From Chloroflexota bacterium (GTDB lineage: Bacteria > Chloroflexota > Limnocylindria > Limnocylindrales > CSP1-4): 42,761 bases of DNA. Within the stretch, counting starts at the first letter, position 1, and the number at the start of each line of letters is the position of its first letter. The position numbers were made by a program, and so were the translations under genes. Shown here one piece after another: positions 23,342-30,100 of this stretch. Under the pieces are notes generated by a model, which searched no databases, was not told the DNA's origin, and was given only the letters and a program-made list of their open reading frames with translations. The stretch covers positions 1-42,761 of the forward strand of contig PMBG01000045.1 in assembly GCA_003153755.1 (NCBI GenBank), in the 5' to 3' direction.

Positions 23342-24286
23342 ATGCCAGCAAGATCGCTCGGCTTCTTCAGGCTCCTCGGAGCTTCGCTACTCGTAACGGC
23401 CACCCTGGCCGGTTGTTCGGTCGCGGGCACCTCACCTGTATTCCCCGCGTCGCCCGTCCCGTCTCATGACGCGGGCCTCTGCCTGCCCACTGACCCGCCG
23501 TTGCCGGGTTCGTCCACGGCCTGTGCGTCGCCGGCCCCGGTGGCGCCCACGCCGGGCACGTCGGTGTCGACCACGGGTTTCTACATGCGCGTCTGGCAGA
23601 CCCAGGCGCTCGCCCTGAAGTACACGTTCGGCTGGCTTCCCGCCGCGACGATCTCGGACGGGCAGTTCGTCAGCGGTCTGATCGCGATTCCCACAATTTA
23701 CCCGGGGCCCATCTACGTCGGGCCCGTGGCGCGGACGATCAGCGACAAAGGGGTGGCCACGGTCATCGATGAGGCCAGGAGGGACGGCCTTCTCGAAGGC
23801 AAGACCGACTATGCCCAGGGGATCGCGCCCGGATCCATCGTCGCCCACATCCGCCTGGTGGTAGATGGGGTCACCCACGATCTGACGGGGCCGATCCAGG
23901 CGAGTGACTCCGAGCCGGGAGCCGCCTTCGCCTCGTTCTGGACGCGAGTCCACTCCCTCGACGCATGGCTCGCGCCCGAACTCGGCAAAGAGGCCGCGTA
24001 CGCGCCGACCGCCGTGGCGGTGATGACGCAGCCGGTGGCCGAGCCCCAGGCCGGGTTTACGGCCAAGGAGGTCCAATGGCCGCTGGCCGGCAACTTCGAT
24101 ACGCTCGGCAGCGCGTTGGGTAGTGACGGCACCAGGTGCGCGACCGTCACCGGCGCCGACCTGACCAAACTGCTGCCCATCCTCCAGAACGCCAACCAGC
24201 TGACACGCTTCGTTGACTCCGCCGGGGTCAAGAAGTCGCTGCAGGTTCGCGTCCTCCTCCCAGGCGAGGACAGCCCCTGCGGCTGA
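23342..24286 (+). CDS. Lipoprotein of unknown function
   Basis: 314 residues from ATG 23342 (GGGGA 5 bases upstream); an ATG 10 codons earlier is less likely. Lipobox TLAGC, lipidated Cys at about residue 25. A Pro/Ala/Ser linker is followed by a long domain of about 240 residues with no family I recognise. It contains FYMRVWQTQALALKYTFGWLPA and SDGQFVSGLIAIP, then a helical part with FWTRVHSLDAWLAPEL. Three Cys occur outside the lipobox (two near 50-60, one each near 265 and 313), so a disulfide is possible. It follows the aminotransferase gene on the same strand after 67 bases. Confidence 0.75.
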   Translation: MPARSLGFFRLLGASLLVTATLAGCSVAGTSPVFPASPVPSHDAGLCLPTDPPLPGSSTACASPAPVAPTPGTSVSTTGFYMRVWQTQALALKYTFGWLPAATISDGQFVSGLIAIPTIYPGPIYVGPVARTISDKGVATVIDEARRDGLLEGKTDYAQGIAPGSIVAHIRLVVDGVTHDLTGPIQASDSEPGAAFASFWTRVHSLDAWLAPELGKEAAYAPTAVAVMTQPVAEPQAGFTAKEVQWPLAGNFDTLGSALGSDGTRCATVTGADLTKLLPILQNANQLTRFVDSAGVKKSLQVRVLLPGEDSPCG

Positions 24287-24321
24287 GACCGAGAGGGGTG
24301 GCGAGTCGAGGGTCGGTACCT

Positions 24322-24340
24322 CGGGTAGTACGACTACCCG
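24322..24340 (+). terminator. Short stem-loop after the lipoprotein gene
   Basis: CGGGTAGT, loop ACG, ACTACCCG: perfect 8-bp stem 35 bases after the lipoprotein stop and 60 bases before malic enzyme. No T-run follows. It may be a 3' end or an operator palindrome for the malic-enzyme gene. Confidence 0.4.
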
Positions 24341-24400
24341 CTCCTGCTACGGGCCGAACGGACGTTGCCGCCCACGCCGTTCAGGGCAGATGCTGAACGA

Positions 24401-26152
24401 ATGAGACAACTCCCTCGCTCCGTCAAGGAGCTGCGTCCGTCCGGTATTCAGCGCATCCCGCAGCGCGGCGCCGATCTCCTCGCGCGCCCGCTACTGAACA
24501 AGGACACCGGCTTCGACGAGGGCGAGCGGCACGTCTTTGGGCTACGCGGGCTGCTGCCGCCGCGAATGTCCGTCATCGAGGATCAGGTCGGCCTGGAACT
24601 CGAGCACATCCGTCGAAAGCACGACGATCTGGAGCGGTTCATCGGTCTGTCTTCGCTGCAGGACCGCAACGAGACGCTCTTCTACCGGCTCCTTCTCGAG
24701 AACCTCGAGGAGATGATGCCGATCATCTACACGCCGACCGTGGGCCGGGCGTGCCAGAAATTCAGCCACATCCTCCGCCGGCCGCGCGGACTGTGGATCA
24801 CTCCCGACGATATCGAGAGGATCCCCGAACTCCTCCGCAACGCCCGGCCCGATGCCGGTAGCGATGGGCCCACGCCGGACGAGATTCGCTTGATAGTCGC
24901 GACCGACAACGAGCGCATCCTGGGCCTCGGTGACCAGGGAGCGGGCGGCATGGGGATCCCCATCGGCAAGCTGGCGCTCTACACCGCGGGAGCAGGGATC
25001 TATCCCTCCCACACCCTGCCGGTCTGCCTTGACGTGGGCACCGACAACGAAGCGCTCCTGGCCGACCCCCTCTATATCGGCTACCGAAACAGGCGCCTGC
25101 GCGGCCCCGAATACGACGACTTCATCGAGGCATTCGTCGCCGCGATCCTCGATGTGTGCCCCCGAGCCGTGCTTCAGTGGGAGGACTTCAAGCAGCACAA
25201 CGCGATCCGGATCCTGGATCGCTATCGCGGCCGGATTACCAGCTTCAACGACGATATCCAGGGCACCGGGGCCGTGGTTCTGGCCGGGGTCCTCGCGGCG
25301 GCCCGGGCGCTCGGCCGCCCGATCTCCGAGCACCGCTTCGTGTTCGTCGGCGCGGGAGCAGCCGGTACCGGTATCGCACGAATGGTCCGAGCAGCCATGC
25401 AGGCCGCGGGCGCGGACGACGCCACGATCAAGCGCGCAATCGTCACGGTCGATTCGCAGGGTCTCTGCTTCGCCACTCGCGATCCCATCGACGCCGACAA
25501 GCTGGAGTTCGCGCTCGGTCCCGAGGGGATGGCCGCGTACGGCCTCTCGGGCGTGGCGCCTGCCGGGCGGCTCAACATCGAGGCGGTCGTGGCCGCCGTC
25601 AAGCCCACGATGCTCATCGGAACGAGCGGCGTGCCGGGCAACTTCACCCAGGAAGCGATTCGGGAAATGGCCGCGCACACGGAGCGGCCCGTCATCTTCC
25701 CGCTGTCCAACCCCACCGCGAAGTCGGAGGCCATCCCGTCCGACATCCTTGCCTGGACCGGAGGACGAGCGCTGATCGCCACCGGCAGCCCATTCCCGTC
25801 CGTGACTGTGGACGGCCGGACTCATGTCGTCGGCCAGGCGAACAACGTCTTCATCTTCCCTGGGGTTGGCCTAGGCGCGATCGTCGCCGAAGCCCGCGGC
25901 ATCACGGACGAGATGTTCCTGCTCGCGGCGCAGACACTGGCGGAGATGGTCACTCCCGAGCGGCTGGAGGCAGGCGCGCTGTATCCGGCTGTGGCCGATC
26001 TGCGGGCGGTCTCGCGCCGGATCGCGGTCCAGGTCGTGAGCCAGTGCCGCAACTGCGGTGTCGGCAGGCTCTACCGAGACGATGAGATCGAGGCGGCCGT
26101 GGACGCGGCCATGTGGTATCCGGCCTACTTGCCCTACCGGCCCGCGTTGTAG
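24401..26152 (+). CDS. maeA: NAD-dependent malic enzyme (oxaloacetate-decarboxylating)
   Basis: 583 residues from ATG 24401; a TTG at 24365 is possible and neither has a strong ribosome site. Converts L-malate to pyruvate and CO2 with NAD(P)+. The long-form signatures are present: LLNKDTGFDEGER and GLRGLLPP near the start, IYTPTVGRACQKFS with the catalytic Tyr, GDQGAGGMGIPIGKL, the metal-binding ENT/EDF region as WEDFKQHNA and FNDDIQGTG, the nucleotide-binding FVGAGAAGTGIARM, and PLSNPTAKSEA. Length fits bacterial/eukaryotic large malic enzymes (about 560-600). NAD preference is assumed from the family and not shown. It stands alone on the plus strand. Confidence 0.95.
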   Translation: MRQLPRSVKELRPSGIQRIPQRGADLLARPLLNKDTGFDEGERHVFGLRGLLPPRMSVIEDQVGLELEHIRRKHDDLERFIGLSSLQDRNETLFYRLLLENLEEMMPIIYTPTVGRACQKFSHILRRPRGLWITPDDIERIPELLRNARPDAGSDGPTPDEIRLIVATDNERILGLGDQGAGGMGIPIGKLALYTAGAGIYPSHTLPVCLDVGTDNEALLADPLYIGYRNRRLRGPEYDDFIEAFVAAILDVCPRAVLQWEDFKQHNAIRILDRYRGRITSFNDDIQGTGAVVLAGVLAAARALGRPISEHRFVFVGAGAAGTGIARMVRAAMQAAGADDATIKRAIVTVDSQGLCFATRDPIDADKLEFALGPEGMAAYGLSGVAPAGRLNIEAVVAAVKPTMLIGTSGVPGNFTQEAIREMAAHTERPVIFPLSNPTAKSEAIPSDILAWTGGRALIATGSPFPSVTVDGRTHVVGQANNVFIFPGVGLGAIVAEARGITDEMFLLAAQTLAEMVTPERLEAGALYPAVADLRAVSRRIAVQVVSQCRNCGVGRLYRDDEIEAAVDAAMWYPAYLPYRPAL

Positions 26153-26451
26153 GTCCGCCGGCCTCACCGCCCGCCCTACCCGAATCACCCATGCGCCGCT
26201 TACGCCCGGGTCCTTGATCGGCCCACGAACCGGGCATAGCTTCACGATGGTTCGGCTCGACCCCAGATGCGGAACGCGCATTAGGACCACCGGAGGTGCG
26301 GGCAGGGCCTCTTGATGCGTCAAGTTGATGTCGGCCGATGCCGAAACCTCTGAGGACTCGCCTGGTAGCCAGTCCTTGGTTTGGCCCGGCAACACGGTTG
26401 ATTCGACCGCTCGGTCGTGACCCGGGGTCCGCGGGTGAAAGGGAGAAGACT
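26153..26451. other. Intergenic region after malic enzyme
   Basis: 299 bases without a convincing gene. Small stems occur: CTTGA-TGCG-TCAAG near 26311 and TCGGC-CGAT-GCCGA near 26332. A promoter for the next gene is probably here but no boxes stand out. Confidence 0.4.
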
Positions 26452-27006
26452 ATGGCCGTAGGCACTTTCAACCCCGCAATGGGCACGGCGGGAATCATCG
26501 TCACGCGAAAGAAGCCCGGCCACTTCGTGGCGCTCACCGAAGATGGGCGCATCGATGCCGTGCTTGCGAAAGGCGGCGTCAAGCTCGCCGACGCACTCGA
26601 GAAGCGCGCCGCGATCGACGTCAGCAGCCCCCAGCAGGGCAAGAACGAAGGCGGCCCGCTGTCCCCCGCGAGCCTCAAGAACGTCGACCCATACGACATC
26701 ACGATTGCAATGCCCGCCGAAGACGGTGAGCCTGTGGTCAGCGATGCCGACAGGGACGCCTGGAGCAAGTTCCGGGTGGCATACGACGTGACGCTCACGG
26801 CCACGCCGTTCACCGTGTCGGGCGTGCTTCTCCTCCTGCCGTCCCAGGACCCGCTGTCGCTGACCGAGCGCGGCACGGAGCTGTTCCTGCCCGTCTTCAG
26901 CCCGTCCGTGAGCGTAAACGGCGTGACGCTGAGAGACACTCCCCGCGACGTGCTGCTCGTCAACCGCTCGCACATCCGGAGAGTCAACGCGAACATGCGG
27001 CGCTGA
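26452..27006 (+). CDS. Conserved-looking small protein of unknown function
   Basis: 184 residues from ATG 26452, chosen because GGGAGAAG lies just upstream; the frame stays open further but is Arg-rich there. No signal peptide, TM helix or Cys. The first part has IIVTRKKPGHFVALTEDGRIDAV. The second half is beta-rich and ends RDTPRDVLLVNRSHIRRVNANM, a pattern seen in DUF6812-like small domains (FTVSGVLLLLPSQDPLSLTERG, then FLPVFSPSVSV). The family name is a guess from memory. It is followed by three strong hairpins and then alanine dehydrogenase. Confidence 0.7.
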   Translation: MAVGTFNPAMGTAGIIVTRKKPGHFVALTEDGRIDAVLAKGGVKLADALEKRAAIDVSSPQQGKNEGGPLSPASLKNVDPYDITIAMPAEDGEPVVSDADRDAWSKFRVAYDVTLTATPFTVSGVLLLLPSQDPLSLTERGTELFLPVFSPSVSVNGVTLRDTPRDVLLVNRSHIRRVNANMRR

Positions 27007-27072
27007 GCGCAAACGCTTCACCGTCGTGTCCCCGTACGGCCATTGGGACACGGCAGTCGCTGGAATGCTCGT

Positions 27073-27109
27073 GCAGACGGCGCGACTACGGGCCAGTCGC
27101 GCCGTCTGC
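27073..27109 (+). terminator. 15-bp perfect hairpin after the small protein gene
   Basis: GCAGACGGCGCGACT, loop ACGGGCC, AGTCGCGCCGTCTGC: perfect 15-bp stem 66 bases after the stop at 27006. It is the strongest inverted repeat of the window. No T-run follows; in high-GC genomes such stems still end or protect transcripts. Confidence 0.6.
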
Positions 27110-27121
27110 GCATGTCCGGGA

Positions 27122-27141
27122 CCGGCCGGTTCGCCGGCCGG
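27122..27141 (+). terminator. GC-only stem with TTCG tetraloop
   Basis: CCGGCCGG, loop TTCG, CCGGCCGG: perfect 8-bp stem 12 bases after the 15-bp hairpin. UUCG loops are very stable. The two hairpins together probably make a strong transcription stop before the alanine dehydrogenase gene. Confidence 0.5.
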
Positions 27142-27210
27142 CCGCAACCACCGGACCGGCTGATACCGCGCCGGGCAGCTTCCGACCCAAGTGGCAGAAT
27201 GGTGCAAACG

Positions 27211-27233
27211 GCTCGTCGTGCGCAGCGACGAGC
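27211..27233 (+). promoter_or_regulatory. Stem-loop in the alanine dehydrogenase upstream region
   Basis: GCTCGTCG, loop TGCGCAG, CGACGAGC: perfect 8-bp inverted repeat about 60 bases before the ATG of ald. It could be an operator or 5'-leader hairpin. The role is open. Confidence 0.35.
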
Positions 27234-27293
27234 GTCCGAGACGAGTAGCGGATCGCAAGCCAAGCGCGTGTTCGACACAGCAACGAGGTCGAG

Positions 27294-28412
27294 ATGCTTG
27301 TCGGTGTACCCCGCGAGATCAAGGACAACGAGTACCGGGTTGGTCTCACTCCAAGCTCAGTTCGTGAACTGACCGCCCACGGCCACCAGGTCGTCGTGCA
27401 GGCGGGCGCGGGCGAGACCATAGACCTGAGCGACGACAACTACAGGGCCGCCGGGGCTGAGATCGTTCCGGACGCGGCCACCGTGTACGCCCGAGCCGAG
27501 CTCGTGGTCAAGGTCAAGGAACCGCAGCCCACCGAGATCGCGATGCTGCGAGAGGGCCAGGTCCTGTTTACGTACCTGCACCTGGCCCCCGACCGCGCCC
27601 AGACCGAGGGCCTGCTCAAGGCTCGCTGCATCGGCATCGCCTACGAGACGGTCACCGACGAGCGGGGCGGCCTGCCCCTGCTGGCCCCGATGAGCGAGGT
27701 GGCCGGCCGGATGTCGATCCAGGCGGGTGCCCACGCTCTCGAGCGTGAAGCCGGCGGGCGTGGAATCCTCCTCGGCGGCGTCCCGGGTGTTCCCCCGGCG
27801 AAGGTCGTGATCCTCGGCGGCGGGGTAGTCGGCATGAACGCACTGCGAATGGCGCTCGGTCTCGAGGCCGACGTCGTGGTGCTCGACCGATCTCTGCCGC
27901 GTCTCAAGGAACTCGACCTGATCTTCGCGCCGGCGCTGAAGACCCGGTACGCAACGACCGACGCGATCGAGGAAAGCGTCATCTCGGCGGACCTGGTGAT
28001 CGGCGCCGTCTTGAGTCCCGGCGGTACGGCGCCTCGGCTTGTGACCCGCGAGATGATCCGTGGCATGCGGCGCGGGTCCGTGGTCGTGGACGTTTCCATC
28101 GACCAGGGTGGCTGCTTCGAGACCTCCCGACCCACGACCCACTCGGATCCCACCTACGTCGTGGACGGCGTGGTCCACTACTGCGTCACCAACATGCCGG
28201 GAGCGGTCGCCCGTACCTCCACATTCGCACTCAACAACGCGACGCTTCCGTTCACGCTCGCCCTGGCGGACAAAGGCCACCGTGCCGCGATGGCCGCCGA
28301 CTGCCATCTTCGCGACGGTCTGAACGTGTTCGCCGGCAAGGTGACACACGAGGCCGTGGCGCGAGATCAGGGCCTCGAGTACGTAACACCCGAGGAGGCC
28401 CTCGGGCTCTAG
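27294..28412 (+). CDS. ald: Alanine dehydrogenase
   Basis: 372 residues, normal length. ATG 27294 with GAGGT 6 bases upstream. Interconverts L-alanine and pyruvate plus ammonia with NAD. The N-terminal signature MLVGVPREIKDNEYRVGLTP includes the substrate Arg. KVKEPQPTE carries the catalytic Lys. FTYLHLAPD has the catalytic His. The NAD-binding motif ILGGGVVGMNALRMALGL follows, and near the end are DVSIDQGGCFETS, YVVDGVVHYCVTNMPGAV and RTSTFALNNATLP. It may supply or remove pyruvate and ammonia together with the malic enzyme gene 1.1 kb upstream. The next gene begins 3 bases after the stop, so the two likely form an operon. Confidence 0.97.
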   Translation: MLVGVPREIKDNEYRVGLTPSSVRELTAHGHQVVVQAGAGETIDLSDDNYRAAGAEIVPDAATVYARAELVVKVKEPQPTEIAMLREGQVLFTYLHLAPDRAQTEGLLKARCIGIAYETVTDERGGLPLLAPMSEVAGRMSIQAGAHALEREAGGRGILLGGVPGVPPAKVVILGGGVVGMNALRMALGLEADVVVLDRSLPRLKELDLIFAPALKTRYATTDAIEESVISADLVIGAVLSPGGTAPRLVTREMIRGMRRGSVVVDVSIDQGGCFETSRPTTHSDPTYVVDGVVHYCVTNMPGAVARTSTFALNNATLPFTLALADKGHRAAMAADCHLRDGLNVFAGKVTHEAVARDQGLEYVTPEEALGL

Positions 28413-28415
28413 CCG

Positions 28416-29126
28416 ATGCGATACGACATCTACCTGGAGTCCGGCCCGCAACGCCGGAAGACCTGGCTCTATGTGCCCGGACTCCCAGGCTGCTCTACGG
28501 TGGCCGCCACGTCGGACAGCGCGGCCGAGGCCGCAAGGGAGGCGATCCACGAACGCATCGAATTCCTGCGCCGCCACGGCGACGACGTAACCAATCTGGA
28601 GCCGATCGGACTCGTCGTAGCCGAGCACGTGATCGAGCGCAAGTTCCTCGGCTTCGGACAGGGAGCGTTCCCTCAGGACCGGCTGCCGCTCAGCGCGTCG
28701 GACGCGGAGCGGCGGCTCCGCTGGGCCGGGTGGTCACGCGTGGAACTCGTGGCCGCGGCGATGGCGCAGACTCGGCCACTCCACGAGAAGCCGTCCTCGA
28801 GCGGGCGCTCGGCCGCGAGCATCCTCTCGCATGTGGCGGAATCGGAGTGGTCGTACGTGAGTTCGACGCTGGGGACGCTTCGCGGCGGCAGTGCGGTCAT
28901 GGCCGCGATCGAGGCGGCGGGCGAGCGGCCGTGGGACGCTCTCGCCGCCGAACGGGAAGCGCTCATGGCCAGGCTTCGCGCAATGACGCCCGACGAACTC
29001 AGCCGAGTCGTGGAGCGCGGCGAGGGCAAACCTCCCCGCTCTGCCTCGCGGATGCTCCGCCGCATGCTCGAGCACGAGTGGGAGCACACCCTGGAACTTC
29101 GAGCGCGCGCGACGGACGAGCCGTAG
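28416..29126 (+). CDS. HicB-like/DinB-like fusion protein
   Basis: 236 residues. Residues 1-75 resemble the HicB antitoxin fold: RYDIYLESG, LYVPGLPGCSTVAATSDSAAEAAREAIHERIEFLRRHGDD, shown here in part, with the helix after the PGLPGC turn. Residues about 85-230 are a four-helix DinB-like domain. The His ligands expected in DinB are partly present: a His in SILSHVAESEWSYV, and a late His in MLEHEWEHTLELR. There is no HicA toxin gene next to it and no DNA-binding domain. The role may be redox or thiol transfer chemistry, as for other DinB proteins, with the HicB part as a binding module. Co-transcription with ald is likely from the 3-base gap. Confidence 0.75.
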   Translation: MRYDIYLESGPQRRKTWLYVPGLPGCSTVAATSDSAAEAAREAIHERIEFLRRHGDDVTNLEPIGLVVAEHVIERKFLGFGQGAFPQDRLPLSASDAERRLRWAGWSRVELVAAAMAQTRPLHEKPSSSGRSAASILSHVAESEWSYVSSTLGTLRGGSAVMAAIEAAGERPWDALAAEREALMARLRAMTPDELSRVVERGEGKPPRSASRMLRRMLEHEWEHTLELRARATDEP

Positions 29127-29236
29127 AGACGGCCACTCCCCTCCTGCACGGAGGCGCCGGAGCACGCCGAAGCCGCAGCCAGCAAGTCTGGCGAGCGAAG
29201 CGAGGTGTCTGCGAGCGAAGGCTTCGAGTGCCCGTA
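29112..29236. repeat. Structured repeat, copy 1
   Basis: First of two imperfect direct copies with a 125-base period. It begins ACGGACGAGCCG, inside the end of the DinB-like gene, and contains the shared core TCTGGCGAGCGAAGCGAGGT (from 29187). The core sits between arms CGAAGCC (29168-29174) and GGCTTCG (29219-29225), so it can form a stem-loop. The stem differs from that of copy 2, while the core is identical. Confidence 0.6.
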
Positions 29237-29358
29237 ACGGACGAGCCGCTGGGACGGCCACTCCCCTCCTGGCGTGGAGGCGCCGGAGTGCGCCCCCTGC
29301 CGCAGTCCGAACGTCTGGCGAGCGAAGCGAGGTGTGTTCGGACGGAGGCAGGGGCGCG
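29237..29358. repeat. Structured repeat, copy 2
   Basis: Second copy. It shares ACGGACGAGCCG, GGCCACTCCCCTCCTG and the core TCTGGCGAGCGAAGCGAGGT (from 29314) with copy 1. Its arms are different and longer: GTCCGAAC before the core pairs with GTTCGGAC after it, and CCCTGCC pairs with GGCAGGG further out. The paired arms differ from copy 1 but remain complementary, which points to selection for the structure. Confidence 0.6.
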
Positions 29359-29372
29359 ATCCGGCGCCGTGC

Positions 29373-29900
29373 CTAGACCCCCAGAACTACCCGCGCGATT
29401 TCGGGGTCCAGCTCATCGGCGAACAGTGTCGCCAACCGGTCGGCGGCGCGCTGAGCCAGCGGGGTTCCCATCGTGAACCGCGCGCTTGGCTGGCTGATGT
29501 CGGTTTCTTCGACGCGCGACTGGCTGAAGCGGGCTCCCCTGTGCCGTTCGCAGCAGTTGATGATCAGGTTCTCGTCTGTATCCAGGCCGAGGCACGTGAT
29601 GTAGTGAGTGCCCACCTTTGCCAGGAACTCGACAGGGCCGGTGCCGTTCGAGTAGAAACCCATCGGAATGACGGCGTCGCGGCCCAGCCACGTCATGATC
29701 GCCTCGACGAGGACAACGGACGTCTTGGCCTCGCGCCAGCCATCGCCACGCACGATCTGAGCAACCGCACGACCGATGCCGGCCGCTTCCTCGGATACGA
29801 GGACGGCCTGAAACGAACGGTTGAGCGAAGCCAGGGCCTGACTCGGGACCTTGGCGGTTGCGACTGATTGCTGACTATCGGGCTGATCCACCGGTAGCAC
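29373..29900 (-). CDS. Conserved-looking protein of unknown function
   Basis: 175 residues from a GTG at 29900 with a weak ribosome site. No signal peptide or TM helix. The first 25 residues are polar; the rest looks like a compact alpha/beta domain. It includes ASLNRSFQAVLVSEEA, a helix GIGRAVAQIVRGDGWR, strands SVVLVEAIMTWLG and VIPMGFYSNGTG, and two adjacent Cys in NLIINCCERHRG. I cannot place it in a family. It lies between the repeat pair and the phosphoglucomutase gene, on the same strand as the latter but 200 bases downstream. Confidence 0.65.
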   Translation of the reverse strand: MLPVDQPDSQQSVATAKVPSQALASLNRSFQAVLVSEEAAGIGRAVAQIVRGDGWREAKTSVVLVEAIMTWLGRDAVIPMGFYSNGTGPVEFLAKVGTHYITCLGLDTDENLIINCCERHRGARFSQSRVEETDISQPSARFTMGTPLAQRAADRLATLFADELDPEIARVVLGV

Positions 29901-29932
29901 TCATCTCATGCGGGCCTTGCGCGTCAACGGTA

Positions 29933-29952
29933 GACGAGCCTGGCGGCTCGTC
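29933..29952 (-). terminator. Stem-loop between phosphoglucomutase and the unknown gene
   Basis: GACGAGCC, loop TGGC, GGCTCGTC: perfect 8-bp stem about 150 bases after the phosphoglucomutase stop (minus strand) and 33 bases before the GTG of the next gene. No T-run. Terminator or leader hairpin. Confidence 0.4.
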
Positions 29953-30100
29953 AAGACCGGCCTTACGGCCCACCTGAACAGTACTTTCGGGTGCACCGAC
30001 AAGGGGCCCTCGGGTCCGCCGACATTGTTGCGCGCCGTCAACCTCGGCGTGCGGCGCTGGGACATCTGATGTTGATAACTCGGAGCCCGAGACGAGCGCG

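Noticed and set aside
24542-25825. 427-codon minus-strand frame inside malic enzyme
   Set aside because: Shadow of the real gene: third-position GC bias keeps the opposite frame open.
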